A stretch of 64,000 nucleotides of DNA from Caldilinea sp. CFX5 (GTDB taxonomy: Bacteria > Chloroflexota > Anaerolineae > Caldilineales > Caldilineaceae). Location: positions 1-64,000 of the forward strand of contig QWII01000041.1 in assembly GCA_021405325.1 (NCBI GenBank), given 5' to 3'. Every line of letters begins with the position of its first letter. Positions within the stretch are counted from its first letter, which is position 1. The notes under the pieces are model-generated. The model was not told the DNA's origin. It did not search any database and saw only the letters and a program-made list of their open reading frames with translations. Positions 41,201 through 50,079 of the stretch are shown in pieces. The position numbers and the translations under genes are program-made.

Positions 41201-42385
41201 TTATTGCTCCGTTCGCAACAACACACTCAGCGCGACAATTGACCCAGCACAAAAGAGCGCCGCCAGGCCAAAGCCCCATTGAATCCCCAGCCCATCACTG
41301 GCGACCCCCATGAGCGCCGGGCCAAGCGCACCGCCGATGCCGCCTGCCGTAAAGAGCAAGCCCAGGATCGTGCCGGTGTTCTGTGGGTGCAGTCGCGCCA
41401 CTGCCGCCGTTATGGTTGGGAAGACAATCGAGCAGAAGAAACCGCTCAGGGGCAGGAAAAAGGCCAATGCCGGCGGCGCAACCAGCGCAACGAGAATACA
41501 GAGCAGCGCACCAACCGTTGCCAGCCAGACCGAGCGCAGATAGCCAATCCGCTCGACAACCACGCTGCCCACCAGCCGACCCACCATGATACAGCCAAAA
41601 AAGCCGGACAGATAATAGGAGGCAGTGGTTTGCGCCAGCCCCTTGCTTTTGATCAAATATTCGACAATCCAGTTGGCGATGCCCAATTCGGTTGCTACAT
41701 AAAGACCAATCGCCAGATAGAAGAAGAGCATGGTCGGGCTAAAGCCGCTACGGCGTAGCGCGGCCCAATCAAAGCTATGCCGTTCCTGTTGGATAGCCGA
41801 TGGCCCCTTGGTGAACAGAAAGAGGAGCGCCAGCAGCACTGCCAACGGCAAGCTATAAAGGAACACTTCCCGCCAACTGCCGTCCCCCGTCAAAAGCCAG
41901 GCGGCATAGAGCGGCGCCAGCAGGGAGCCGATACCATGAAAGGTGGCGAGTAAATTCAGAAAGCGGCCCTGTGCTTGCGGGTGGAGGCCGACGATCAACC
42001 CGTTGCCGCCCACCTCAATCGCACCCATGCCCAACCCGATGATTACCATCGCGCCGAAGAGCAGGGCATAGGTGGCGGCGCTGCCCATTCCCACCGTCCC
42101 CAACCCAATAAAAAGCGCCGCCGCCAACAAGATCAACCGATTGCCCAGCAGATCCGAAAGAGGGCCGGTCAGCAACGTGGCAATGACAAAGCCTAAATAA
42201 GCGCCAAAGAGGATACCGCCCCCCTGGCTATAGCTGAAATTCAGATCTTGTAATAAATTGGGGAGGATTGGTCCTTTGATATTATCAACAAAGCCAAAGG
42301 TGAAAAACGAAAAGAAACCGCCCGCCGTCAGCAGCCAAAGGGTTAACGGGTGGCGCAGGACAACGGTGGTGGCGTCAGCCTTCAT
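41201..42385 (-). CDS. MFS transporter
   Basis: 394-residue major facilitator with about 12 hydrophobic segments. LLQDLNFSYSQGGGILFGAY and GPLSDLLGNRLILLAAALFI cover helices 1-3, with the family loop between helices 2 and 3 reduced to GPLSDLLGNR. LVGSVVVERIGYLRSVW is the corresponding loop of the second half. It resembles the FucP/sugar-permease branch. The substrate is unknown. AAGGAGCTTGC precedes the ATG. Confidence 0.88.
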   Translation of the reverse strand: MKADATTVVLRHPLTLWLLTAGGFFSFFTFGFVDNIKGPILPNLLQDLNFSYSQGGGILFGAYLGFVIATLLTGPLSDLLGNRLILLAAALFIGLGTVGMGSAATYALLFGAMVIIGLGMGAIEVGGNGLIVGLHPQAQGRFLNLLATFHGIGSLLAPLYAAWLLTGDGSWREVFLYSLPLAVLLALLFLFTKGPSAIQQERHSFDWAALRRSGFSPTMLFFYLAIGLYVATELGIANWIVEYLIKSKGLAQTTASYYLSGFFGCIMVGRLVGSVVVERIGYLRSVWLATVGALLCILVALVAPPALAFFLPLSGFFCSIVFPTITAAVARLHPQNTGTILGLLFTAGGIGGALGPALMGVASDGLGIQWGFGLAALFCAGSIVALSVLLRTEQ

Positions 42386-42514
42386 GCAAGCTCCTTGCTA
42401 CTTGGTATGGTTGTGCGTTTTGGGCATAACGGCAATGGTATATCGAAGGCGGCTGATCCTGCAAAAGCGGCGTGGCAGTTGCGCAGTTGAAACTGGCTGT
42501 TGACAACGGGGGTT

Positions 42515-43144
42515 TTACCCCGGCTGTTTGCCCGCCCAGACGGCATAAAGCGGGTCGCTCCCGCGCGGCGTATGCGCGGCGGTTTGGGGTGTTGTCCAGT
42601 TGCCGGCAGCGTCGAAGTAATACTCCACTAGCTCGGTATGTTGTTTATCGGAGGTGGAGGCCCAAACGGCGATGGCTTTGGTAGGAAAGCAGCGGTTGGA
42701 AAACGAAACAACAAAGACGCCTCCCGGCTTGAGGACGCGATTCACGTCACGAAAGGTTTCGACGGGTCTGGTCATATATTGCACTGAAACCGTGCAGATC
42801 GCCGCATCAAATTCAGCCTCTGTAAAGGGCAGCACCGGATTTGTATTAAGATTGTGGACGACATACGCATCCAATTGTGGATTATCGGCCATCTCCGCTG
42901 CATTCATGCCCAGCCCGACAACACGGGTTGGCTTCAGTTCATCCGGCAAATGGGAACGCCAACTGCTCATTAGATCCAGATAGACGCCCTCCGCTGGCAG
43001 CACCTTTGCCAGCAAAGCGGTGAGGGCGCGCATCGCGCCGTCATCAATATGGACAACCCGTCGTGGTATGCTATAAAACAGCTCGTCGGCAGAGTCGTCG
43101 TAGCGGCGGAAGTATTCACCTGGCAGTTGCGTTGCGTTACCCAT
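42515..43144 (-). CDS. SAM-dependent methyltransferase
   Basis: 209-residue class I methyltransferase-like protein. Motif I is atypical (GVYLDLMSSWRSHLP). VVGLGMNAAEMADNPQL is motif II, AICTVSVQYMTRPVETFRDV motif IV, and LKPGGVFVVSFSNRCFPTKA motif VI. The missing glycine-rich loop suggests a divergent SAM site. AAGGAGTCAGCA precedes the ATG. Upstream is a long hairpin (43162-43214). Confidence 0.82.
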   Translation of the reverse strand: MGNATQLPGEYFRRYDDSADELFYSIPRRVVHIDDGAMRALTALLAKVLPAEGVYLDLMSSWRSHLPDELKPTRVVGLGMNAAEMADNPQLDAYVVHNLNTNPVLPFTEAEFDAAICTVSVQYMTRPVETFRDVNRVLKPGGVFVVSFSNRCFPTKAIAVWASTSDKQHTELVEYYFDAAGNWTTPQTAAHTPRGSDPLYAVWAGKQPG

Positions 43145-43161
43145 TGCTGACTCCTTATTTT

Positions 43162-43219
43162 GTAACTACTAAGCTCCTAGCCAGTCACGGATTGGCTAGG
43201 AGCTTAGTAGTTACCTTTT
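43162..43219 (+). terminator. 22-bp hairpin followed by T run
   Basis: Arms 43162-43183 and 43193-43214 pair perfectly around 9 nt and are followed by CTTTTTC on the + strand. No + strand gene lies just upstream, so it is either part of a dispersed palindrome class or ends an unannotated transcript. Confidence 0.55.
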
Positions 43220-43269
43220 TCTGTTAACGATGACATCGCCAGTATACCACAACGACGACTGAAAATGTT

Positions 43270-43378
43270 TTAACCGAGAAACCTTTCCACCGCTTCCCGC
43301 ACAATTGCGGTTGGCACAATGGGCGGACCGGCGAACTCCTGCCAGGGGTGGCGTCGGGGCTGGCGGCGCTTTATGAAG
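43270..43378 (-). pseudogene. C-terminal gene fragment next to the 86-bp repeat
   Basis: Minus-strand codons LPFIKRRQPRRHPWQEFAGP and PIVPTAIVREAVERFLG end at TAA 43270-43272. The sequence looks coding but begins inside the repeat 43381-43466, with no start of its own. It is in register with the short frame starting at 43518 on the other side of the repeat, so both may be halves of one gene split by the repeat. Confidence 0.45.
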
Positions 43379-43380
43379 GG

Positions 43381-43466
43381 TAGCGAATGGTTTCGGTAAT
43401 CCTTGGAACTTGTCACGCCGGCGGCGATGACCTACTGTTACCGCTTTATTTTCGTAACGTTCATCA
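43381..43466. repeat. 86-bp dispersed structured repeat, copy B
   Basis: 82 of 86 bases match 5035-5120. The flanks differ from copy A (no 17-bp terminal repeats here), so the conserved unit is exactly this segment. It sits between two pieces of apparent coding sequence on the minus strand. Confidence 0.8.
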
Positions 43467-43473
43467 AGCGGCC

Positions 43474-43518
43474 CTATCTGGCGGCCATAAGCGAAGGACG
43501 TTGCTGCTGACGCTTCAT
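43474..43518 (-). other. 14-codon frame overlapping upstream stop, probable gene start remnant
   Basis: ATG at 43518 overlaps the stop of the upstream gene as ATGA and encodes MKRQQQRPSLMAAR, then TAG 8 nt before the 86-bp repeat. The ATGA coupling suggests a once-real second gene, now cut. Confidence 0.4.
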
Positions 43519-43892
43519 GGCTGCTCCTCCGCTTCCTCTTCCGCAAAGCTTGGCTCGCTGCGATTGGGATTGGGGGCTTCGTTGCCGATGTCGCCAAAGC
43601 CGGTGGCGCCGTAGCCACCGGTAAGACCAGGCGTGGTGTCGCTGCCAAAGCCGCCGGTGACGACCGGTTCCACGCCTTGCCCGCTTGCTGCCCGCGCTAC
43701 CCTGGACAACACATCCCAAACCACGCCTTCGGTGACAGCGTGGGTCTGTGCAATTTCATAAACACTCTCGCCATCAAGCGCGGCCCGTACCATCTCCCCT
43801 TCCATTGCCGGTAAACGCGCGGCCAACGTGGGGTCTTGGCCCAGTTTTTCCACCAACGCTGCCATACGGCGCTCTGACGCTAATGCTGCCAT
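43515..43892 (-). CDS. Hypothetical protein with Gly-rich C-terminal tail
   Basis: 125-residue protein. The N-terminal ~75 residues are helical and HTH-like (AALVEKLGQDPTLAARLPAM, GESVYEIAQTHAVTEGVVWD). This is followed by a Gly/Thr-rich tail with repeats (VTGGFGSD, LTGGYGATGFGDIG) and an acidic end. I do not recognise the family. Helical leader plus Gly-rich tail recalls some ribosomal-peptide precursors, but no modification enzyme is adjacent. Start ATG 43892 (GGGAACGCACA). A cut partner gene overlaps its stop. Confidence 0.55.
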   Translation of the reverse strand: MAALASERRMAALVEKLGQDPTLAARLPAMEGEMVRAALDGESVYEIAQTHAVTEGVVWDVLSRVARAASGQGVEPVVTGGFGSDTTPGLTGGYGATGFGDIGNEAPNPNRSEPSFAEEEAEEQP

Positions 43893-44195
43893 TGTGCGTT
43901 CCCTTTCGCCTAGCGGTGATTGGCAACTGGGGCAACCAGACCAATCCCGCACTATTTTCCTCTATGCTGGCGGACAAGCAGACAAAAATCTGTAGGAGAG
44001 TACGCCAATTTGCAATTTCACCCGTCGCGCTGGGCGAAATTGCACGTAGTCGCCACCGCTGTTGACAAAAACGGATGTTATCTTCTAGTCTTGTGCCTAC
44101 TTTGCCGCTATACTAAACGTGACCCCCATTGAGAAAAGCTTACTTTTTGCAAGAAATTATACTAACCTATCTATTGATATCGAAAGGGCTTTGCC

Positions 44196-44612
44196 ATGGC
44201 TGTCGCTACCACTCAACCCAAACCTGCCATTGGACGTATCTGGCGCAATGGCGTGACGGCTGCGGTCGTTGCGGCTGTGATCAATGCGATCCTCTTCTAT
44301 ATCGGCGTGGCCGCCGGTGATTTTCCGGCTGATGTTATTACCCCAATCGGTCAGCCGATCACGGTCGTGCCGGTGATCGGCATGTCAGTGCTTACCATTG
44401 TGCTGGGAACGGTTGGCTATACGGTATTGAGTCGCATTACCGCGAACCCGAACCGCTGGTTCATCATTGCAACCGCCCTTGTCTTCATCGTGATGTTCAT
44501 TTCACCGATTCAGTTACAAAGCGCCGGTGCGTCGCTGTTGATGGTGGTGTTATTGGAGATCATGCATGTGGTGGCCGCAGGGTCGGCGATCTACTTTTTG
44601 ACCCGTTCGTAA
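44196..44612 (+). CDS. DUF6069-like four-helix membrane protein
   Basis: 138-residue protein with four transmembrane segments at about residues 18-40, 58-78, 86-104 and 110-134. The N-terminal GRIWRNGVTAAVVAAVINAI and loop ADVITPIGQPITVVPVIGMS fit the DUF6069 pattern. Function unknown. AAAGGGCTTTGCC precedes the ATG. TTGACA (44062) and TATACT (44109) lie upstream, but not at standard spacing. The 300 nt before it (43893-44195) holds nothing else clear. Confidence 0.75.
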   Translation: MAVATTQPKPAIGRIWRNGVTAAVVAAVINAILFYIGVAAGDFPADVITPIGQPITVVPVIGMSVLTIVLGTVGYTVLSRITANPNRWFIIATALVFIVMFISPIQLQSAGASLLMVVLLEIMHVVAAGSAIYFLTRS

Positions 44613-44836
44613 TACTGGTCTAGGAACTGCGCCACCCAATCTGGAAAAAGAGGGCTTGTGTGGCTTTGATTTCCATCCGCAGCAGAACAACGGCGGTCTG
44701 GGCTTGACCCGTATGTGAGCGCGCGGCCAAACTGGGGGGCCGCCTGGATGTAATTTCGGCTCCCAGCCAGGGTGCCAGGATTGTGGCGAGATTGCCGCTG
44801 GCGTAATGTGTGTTGGTTTAGCTGATGGAGGAATCG

Positions 44837-45205
44837 ATGAAGCTTGAAGCTGCCGCTGTTCAAATCGTTCTTGCTTTCAATGATGCGTTGAATGCCCACG
44901 ATGTCGATGCCATGATGGCGTTGATGACCGAGAATTGCGTCTTTGAAAACACATCTCCCGCACCTGATGGCGCCCACTATCAAGGTCAGGCGGCCGTGCG
45001 CGCCTTTTGGGAAGAGTTCTTCCGTTCTTCACAAGGTCAACACATTATGGTAGAAGAAATCGCCGCCTGGGAAGATCGCTGTGTCATGCGCTGGCGCTAC
45101 CAATGGCAGAGCGCTGATGGTCAGTCGGGGTATATTCGTGGGATTGATCTTTACAAGTTAGCCGGCGGCAAAATCGCGGAAAAGCTCTCGTATGTGAAAG
45201 GCTAA
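44837..45205 (+). CDS. SnoaL/NTF2-like family protein
   Basis: 122-residue alpha+beta barrel protein (SnoaL-like). AFNDALNAHDVDAMMALMTE and NCVFENTSPAPDGAHYQGQA are the first helices and strands, WRYQWQSADGQSGYIRGIDL the later strands. Such folds serve as small isomerases, hydrolases or ligand-binding proteins. ATG 44837 (GGAGGAATCG) is preferred over the ATG at 44825. The 225-nt gap before it holds no convincing gene. Confidence 0.85.
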   Translation: MKLEAAAVQIVLAFNDALNAHDVDAMMALMTENCVFENTSPAPDGAHYQGQAAVRAFWEEFFRSSQGQHIMVEEIAAWEDRCVMRWRYQWQSADGQSGYIRGIDLYKLAGGKIAEKLSYVKG

Positions 45206-45320
45206 CGCGAGCCGCCGACAAACGCTGCAAAAACGCTGCCCAAACGGCTGTGCTGCTATCGTGATAACAGATTACGTGGATGGTTATCCACCATTTGTTT
45301 AGTCACGAGGAGAGATCACT

Positions 45321-46709
45321 ATGCAGCACACAACTACATCCAATCGCGAACACGTCATCGTCATTGGCGCCAGTATGGCGGGGCTGGTCGCAGCCCGCGT
45401 GTTGGCCGACCACTATCAACAAGTTACCGTTCTGGAACGGGACACCTTCCCTGTACCCGGCGAAAACCGCAAAGGCGTTCCCCAGGGGCGCCACGCCCAT
45501 GCCCTGTTACCTTCCGGTCGCGGCGTCCTCGAAACGCTCTTTCCTGGGGTAAGCCAGGAACTGGTGGCGCAAGGCGCCATTGTCGCTGATAGTGGCGAGT
45601 CGGCGATCCGCATGGTCAGCGGCAGCTATCACCTGCGTTTTCAGACCGGTGTGCAAAGCCTTTTTGCCAGCCGGCCGCGCTTGGAGGCGCAAGTGCGCAG
45701 GCGCCTGCTGGCCTTACCCAATGTCGAAGTCATTGAAAATTGCCATGTTTTAGGTGTAACCGCGACCGCCGAGCCGAGCCGCGTCACCGGCGTTCGTCTG
45801 GTGCGTCGTCGTAATGGCCCCGTGGAAGTGACGCTGGCCGCCGATCTGGTGGTGGACGCATCCGGGCGCGGCTCACAGAGTCCCGTCTGGCTAGCAGCCC
45901 TGGGCTATGCTAAACCCGAAGAAGAACAGGTAAAGGTCAATGTGGGGTATGTCAGTCGGGTCTATCGCCGGAAGCCCGGCCAAGCGCAAGGGGCCTACCT
46001 GGTTAATATCGGTCCATTGCCGTCGAATCGCCGTCTAGGGGTTATGATTGCAATGGAGGATGACCGCTGGCTGGTTACACTCGCCGGCTATCTGGGCGAC
46101 CACCCGCCGACCGATCCTGACGGTTTTCTTGCCTATGCCCAGTCGTTAGCCGCCCCTGATATTTACGAAGTGATCCGCAACGCCGAACCACTTACGGATC
46201 CGCTGCCGGCTACCTTCCCGGCCAGCACCCGTCGCCGCTATGAACAGATGGACCGCTTCCCCGCCGGCTATCTTATCTTTGGCGACGCCATCTCCAGTTT
46301 CAACCCAATCTACGGCCAGGGCATGAGCGTCGCCGCCTTGGAAGCGTTGGTTCTCCAGCGCTGTTTACAGGAAGGCGAGGCGGGGTTGGCCCAGCGCTTC
46401 TTTGCCGAAGCCGCCAAGTTGGTGGACATTCCCTGGGCCATCGCCGTCGGCGGCGATCTACGCTTCCCCGAAGTGGACGGCGAACGCAGCGCCTTGAAGC
46501 CGGTCATTGATTGGTACATGACCTGCTTGCATCGTGCCGCCCGTCATGATCCGGCAGTCGTAAAAGCCTTTGGCAAAGTGGCGAATCTGGTTGCGCCACC
46601 CAGTAGCCTGTTGCAGCCGCGAGTGGCGTGGCGGGTGCTGTTGGGGAATTTGCGGTGGCGGCAAGCGCCGGTTGCGCCGCCGCTGCAAGAAGCGCATTCA
46701 CGCTCATAA
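45321..46709 (+). CDS. FAD-dependent oxidoreductase/monooxygenase
   Basis: 462-residue flavoprotein. The dinucleotide-binding motif VIVIGASMAGLVAARVLAD is at residues 12-30, followed by VTVLERD with the ribose-binding Glu. VVDASGRGS and LIFGDAISSFNPIYGQGMSV are the second FAD motifs, matching the geranylgeranyl-reductase/FixC-like and group A monooxygenase type. The substrate is unknown. GAGGAGAGATC precedes the ATG. Confidence 0.88.
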   Translation: MQHTTTSNREHVIVIGASMAGLVAARVLADHYQQVTVLERDTFPVPGENRKGVPQGRHAHALLPSGRGVLETLFPGVSQELVAQGAIVADSGESAIRMVSGSYHLRFQTGVQSLFASRPRLEAQVRRRLLALPNVEVIENCHVLGVTATAEPSRVTGVRLVRRRNGPVEVTLAADLVVDASGRGSQSPVWLAALGYAKPEEEQVKVNVGYVSRVYRRKPGQAQGAYLVNIGPLPSNRRLGVMIAMEDDRWLVTLAGYLGDHPPTDPDGFLAYAQSLAAPDIYEVIRNAEPLTDPLPATFPASTRRRYEQMDRFPAGYLIFGDAISSFNPIYGQGMSVAALEALVLQRCLQEGEAGLAQRFFAEAAKLVDIPWAIAVGGDLRFPEVDGERSALKPVIDWYMTCLHRAARHDPAVVKAFGKVANLVAPPSSLLQPRVAWRVLLGNLRWRQAPVAPPLQEAHSRS

Positions 46710-46727
46710 AACCGATCAACCAGTAGA

Positions 46728-46983
46728 GTAAATGCGTTTAGGGTTTTACCCCCGTTTGTTCTTTAAAAATTTACCCTTTTCATAAAATGCGGTACAACCT
46801 CCTTAGCAGAACGGTACACAAAAGGAGGAGGGAAGCATGGCACGTCGAACGAGTGTACAAGAGCGGGAAGCCTTCGTGAGCGAACACCAAGCCGGGAGTA
46901 GTTATGGGACGATTGCCGATAAAGCACTGAAAAGGGGTAAATTTTTAAAGAACATTTCGGGGTAAAACCCTAAACGCATTTAC
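46728..46983. mobile_element. Non-autonomous element with transposase-gene start, copy 2
   Basis: 256-bp unit with ~55-bp imperfect terminal inverted repeats. They start GTAAATGCGTTTAGGG and end TTTAAAAATTTACCCCTTTT-like (left about 46728-46782, right about 46929-46983). The right repeat is followed by CGCACCTACC, as at the end of copy 1 (14957-15140). Inside is a good ribosome site and the first ~30 codons of a transposase-like gene. It is a deletion derivative of a larger insertion sequence. Confidence 0.85.
46837..46965 (+). pseudogene. Transposase N-terminus, deleted
   Basis: ATG 46837 with AAGGAGG (46822-46828) encodes 42 residues. MARRTSVQEREAFVSEHQAG and SSYGTIADKA is a helix-turn-helix opening like that of IS transposases; then, in LKRGKFLKNISG, the frame runs into the right terminal repeat and stops. 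The catalytic domain is gone. Confidence 0.7.
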
Positions 46984-47009
46984 AACAAACCGCACCTACC
47001 GGACAAGCC

Positions 47010-47405
47010 CTAAATCCCTACCTGCCCGTGGCCATCGCGCGTATTCTTTTGTACAGCGATGAGCGCAAAGAGGCTCAGGAAATAGGCAATGGCGTAGAAG
47101 CCCTTTTCGCTTAACCAGAGCGGGGCGTTCCACAGCCCGATCACCAGCAACAACAGTGAGATGATCGTCGAAGCCCAGCAGATGCCGTAATAGACATCGG
47201 TGACCGGAATGCCTTCCATGCGGTCACGCACCACCTTTTGTACGGAAACGGCCGAAAACAGTCCATAGAGCAAGAGCGTTAAGAAGTAGCCTTTCTCGTT
47301 GAGTAGCATCTCGGCATTCCACAGGCCGACACAAAAGCCCACAATGCCAACCGCCAACGCCAGCCACGATGCCCCGGTAAACGCATTTGATGGTTCAAGC
47401 TTCAT
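47010..47405 (-). CDS. YiaA/YiaB-type membrane protein
   Basis: 131-residue inner-membrane protein made of two similar two-helix units: [23 protein letters not shown]-type first half and [20 protein letters not shown]-type second half, each G-LWNA-L-EKG. This is the yiaA/B two-helix domain. Function unknown. Start ATG 47405 (AAGGAGGAGAGGCA) is preferred over 47438. Confidence 0.88.
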   Translation of the reverse strand: MKLEPSNAFTGASWLALAVGIVGFCVGLWNAEMLLNEKGYFLTLLLYGLFSAVSVQKVVRDRMEGIPVTDVYYGICWASTIISLLLLVIGLWNAPLWLSEKGFYAIAYFLSLFALIAVQKNTRDGHGQVGI

Positions 47406-47441
47406 TGCCTCTCCTCCTTGTTGGAACAGGATCCGCACGAT

Positions 47442-47942
47442 CTATGGTTGTTGCACCGGCCCAAGCGGCTGTAAATTTTCATCGCGCAGGCCGATTAGTA
47501 CACTGGTGCCGCCTTCATCCACTCGCATCTCACCATACTTAGCATCGACATAGGCATCCGCCGTCCCTTCCTCAAAGAAGAAAGAAGGCGCACCCAGGTC
47601 GATCTGCCACTCATGTTTATAGTAGTTGAGCAGTCGTTCATTTGGCCCTAACGGCGTGCCGTCATCAAGACGGACAAACGAGGCGACGCCGTTTTCCGCC
47701 ACGTTGATCACCAGTTTGCCCCGTAGCGGCAACGTCTCCTGGTTTTCCAGGTCTACAGCTATCTTGTAACGCAGGGCCATGTAATCGCCCTGGATCAATG
47801 ACCGCGGGTCAACGGGGGCCAGTTCAAGCAAAATCGGTTGGCCGTTGCTGATCAATTGCTCTCTACCATAAATGCTGTAGTTGACAAAGAGCAAGCCCAC
47901 CACGGCCACTAGCCATAAAATTGCCAGTCGTACTTTCATCAT
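47442..47942 (-). CDS. GDYXXLXY domain protein
   Basis: 166-residue protein with a single N-terminal membrane anchor (residues 5-23) and the naming motif GDYMALRY (about residues 52-59). YVDAKYGEMRVDEGGTSVLI gives the family C-terminus. It is the third gene of the DUF2157-DUF4401-GDYXXLXY operon common in many bacteria; function unproven. It begins 8 nt after the DUF4401 stop. Confidence 0.9.
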   Translation of the reverse strand: MMKVRLAILWLVAVVGLLFVNYSIYGREQLISNGQPILLELAPVDPRSLIQGDYMALRYKIAVDLENQETLPLRGKLVINVAENGVASFVRLDDGTPLGPNERLLNYYKHEWQIDLGAPSFFFEEGTADAYVDAKYGEMRVDEGGTSVLIGLRDENLQPLGPVQQP

Positions 47943-47950
47943 AAAAATCC

Positions 47951-49045
47951 CTATGCCTCCAGATCCCCATGTTGCTCACCGGCCACCCGATGAAACAGGA
48001 AGCGCAAGAGCAGCAAAACTGCGCCCGTCCCCATCAAAATATAGGATTTGTTGAGCAGTGTAATATCCAGGTAGTAATAGTATGCGCTCAGGAAGAAGAG
48101 CAAAAATAGCGTCGCCAACCCCATGAGCAGCACATTGTTGCGCCAGTAGCCCAACAGTAGCACAATTACCGCAGCCAGAATTCCCGGCGTTTGATACGCG
48201 GGAATCAGCAAGAGCGCCACCGCGCCGACCGCCCATAGCCCCACCGGACTGACCAATGGTCGATCCAGTTCACGCAGAAGGGTAAAGGCCAGGTAAAGTA
48301 AGAGAGCCGCCAACACTGCCGCCGAGATCCACCACTGCTCTGTCCAGAAGAAAAAGTCACCCACTGAGATCAAACAGACCGCAAAGAGCGAGAGCGCCAG
48401 TCCATAACCCAGCGGGGCGCGGAAAGGGCGCCAGCGGCTGGCCAGCAAACGCAACTCCTGCTGCCAGAGCGCCAGCGTGCCCACCCCCAAGAGGAAGGTC
48501 AAGCCATGCACCCAGGCCAACAGTTCCTGATCATACAGTACAAAGAGCGCCGCCCCCGTGATTGCCAAGATCGACAACATGCGGTGCAGGGCATCCGGGT
48601 AGAGCAGAAAGATCACGACTTCCAGCGCAATGACAAAGAGGGCAATCGGGGTCGCCGAATCAAACAACCACTCTTCATACTGCCAGGCAAAGCCGCCAAT
48701 CAACAACCCTTGCCCGGCCAGCACAACGGCAAAGGACAATTGGCCCCAAAAGATCGAGCGCGGCGTCAAGCGGCGTAGCACAATGGCGGCGACCGTCAAA
48801 ATCCCGCCCAGGATCAGCATCGACGCGGAGGAATCGAGCAGATTGGCCGCGCCGAGAAAGGTGCCAAGAAACAGTGCAGCAATCCAGGCCGCAATGCCGA
48901 CTAACCCCTTGACATACCAAGGGGATGAGTCCGCGTCGAGCGGGTTGGACAAATTCGCCGGTAGCGGTTGTCCGCCGGTTGGGCCGTCGGTGCGGGCGGG
49001 TAGTTGCGCCAGCAAATCGCCAAGACGCATTGGTGTTATACTCAT
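47951..49045 (-). CDS. DUF4401 membrane protein
   Basis: 364-residue polytopic membrane protein with ~10 hydrophobic segments after a ~45-residue soluble N-terminus. It overlaps the DUF2157 gene by 4 nt (ATGA) and precedes the GDYXXLXY gene. The family assignment comes from this operon order and the hydrophobic profile with QEWISAA-type helices. Function unknown. Confidence 0.85.
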   Translation of the reverse strand: MSITPMRLGDLLAQLPARTDGPTGGQPLPANLSNPLDADSSPWYVKGLVGIAAWIAALFLGTFLGAANLLDSSASMLILGGILTVAAIVLRRLTPRSIFWGQLSFAVVLAGQGLLIGGFAWQYEEWLFDSATPIALFVIALEVVIFLLYPDALHRMLSILAITGAALFVLYDQELLAWVHGLTFLLGVGTLALWQQELRLLASRWRPFRAPLGYGLALSLFAVCLISVGDFFFWTEQWWISAAVLAALLLYLAFTLLRELDRPLVSPVGLWAVGAVALLLIPAYQTPGILAAVIVLLLGYWRNNVLLMGLATLFLLFFLSAYYYYLDITLLNKSYILMGTGAVLLLLRFLFHRVAGEQHGDLEA

Positions 49046-50043
49046 ACAGTTGCCTCCCAGCGCTGGGCAATCCGGCGCAAAATCGTGACGGCGATGCCGG
49101 CCTGGACAATGACCGAAAAGCCGGTGATAAAGTAGCTGGCGACATCATCCAGCTCGATCAATGAGCGACCGATCAAGGTGGTCAGGACAATAATGACACT
49201 CAACATTGCCATCGTCAACATCAAGAGATCCGGTTGCCAGCGACTATAGACCAGGAACACCGCCGCCAGGAAGAGCGCATAGATCAGCGGCCCGTAATAG
49301 TGAATCGTCGGCAGGGTATAATAGTCATCATACAAAGCGAAGATCGTCGCCAGCGTGGGCCAGAGGATGAAGCCAAAGGCAACCAGGGCTGTCAAGCGGT
49401 TGAGCCAACGGTGCTGCCACCAGGTGAAACGTCGCCCCATCACCTCCCAAGCAATCAGCGCCAGGGCGTTGAGGGCAAAGAGCGTCTCCGGCTGCGGATA
49501 TTGATCGCCCGGCAGCACCTGATTCCAAAAGAGAACCAGGGTCACATTGAGCAGCGCCAGCAGAATCCCCCAGAGCAGATCAAACTTGCTGATCACCACC
49601 CAGCCGGTAATCAGCAGCGCCCAGTAACCGAAGAGCGTATAGGCGTCGGCGCCGGTCTGGTACTCCTGCCCAAAGACGGCCAGTAACGCACCCACGAGCA
49701 AGGAAGCCACCGTCAGCGCAATCTTGCCCCCCAGCCGGTTGAGGCCGACCCAGTGGGTGATGACCAACAGCAGTACAATGGCCGCTTGGAGAACGCCAAA
49801 GCGGGCAAAGCGGGGCAGGTCTTCCCAGTTGTAGGCCACAAAGAAAAAGAGGCCGCTGGTGAAAAAGAGCGCGCCCAACACCAAGAGACTGTAATCCAGA
49901 AAGCGCGCCCAGCCTCGGCGGTTGGGGATACCCCCGGTCAGGCGCAGCCCTTGTTCCAGCCCCTGGCGATCCAGATAGCCCAGTTGCGCCAGCCGTCGCA
50001 CCCGCTCTGGCGTCGCTGGTAATTGCGAAAGTTCAGTCGTCAT
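49042..50043 (-). CDS. DUF2157 membrane protein
   Basis: 333-residue protein with a cytoplasmic N-terminus (LSQLPATPERVRRLAQLGYL) and about 10 hydrophobic helices. ALFFTSGLFFFVAYNWEDLP is the hallmark DUF2157 segment. It is the first gene of the three-gene membrane operon. No ribosome site is visible before the ATG. A heptamer repeat (50080-50182) lies in the region upstream. Confidence 0.88.
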   Translation of the reverse strand: MTTELSQLPATPERVRRLAQLGYLDRQGLEQGLRLTGGIPNRRGWARFLDYSLLVLGALFFTSGLFFFVAYNWEDLPRFARFGVLQAAIVLLLVITHWVGLNRLGGKIALTVASLLVGALLAVFGQEYQTGADAYTLFGYWALLITGWVVISKFDLLWGILLALLNVTLVLFWNQVLPGDQYPQPETLFALNALALIAWEVMGRRFTWWQHRWLNRLTALVAFGFILWPTLATIFALYDDYYTLPTIHYYGPLIYALFLAAVFLVYSRWQPDLLMLTMAMLSVIIVLTTLIGRSLIELDDVASYFITGFSVIVQAGIAVTILRRIAQRWEATV

Positions 50044-50079
50044 AAATTTTGGTTATCCTAACATTGCAAACAGGAAGCA

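Noticed and set aside
43162..43219. Terminator of the methyltransferase gene 42515
   Set aside because: The hairpin lies upstream of that minus-strand gene and its T run is on the plus strand, so it cannot end that transcript.
44062..44114. Sigma-70 promoter TTGACA/TATACT for the DUF6069-like gene
   Set aside because: Spacing between the hexamers is 41 nt; they cannot form one promoter.
44591..44983. Minus-strand frame between the DUF6069-like and SnoaL-like genes
   Set aside because: Part (LFPDWVAQFLDQYYERVKK) looks protein-like, but most overlaps the SnoaL gene antisense. At best it is a short remnant, too weak to annotate.
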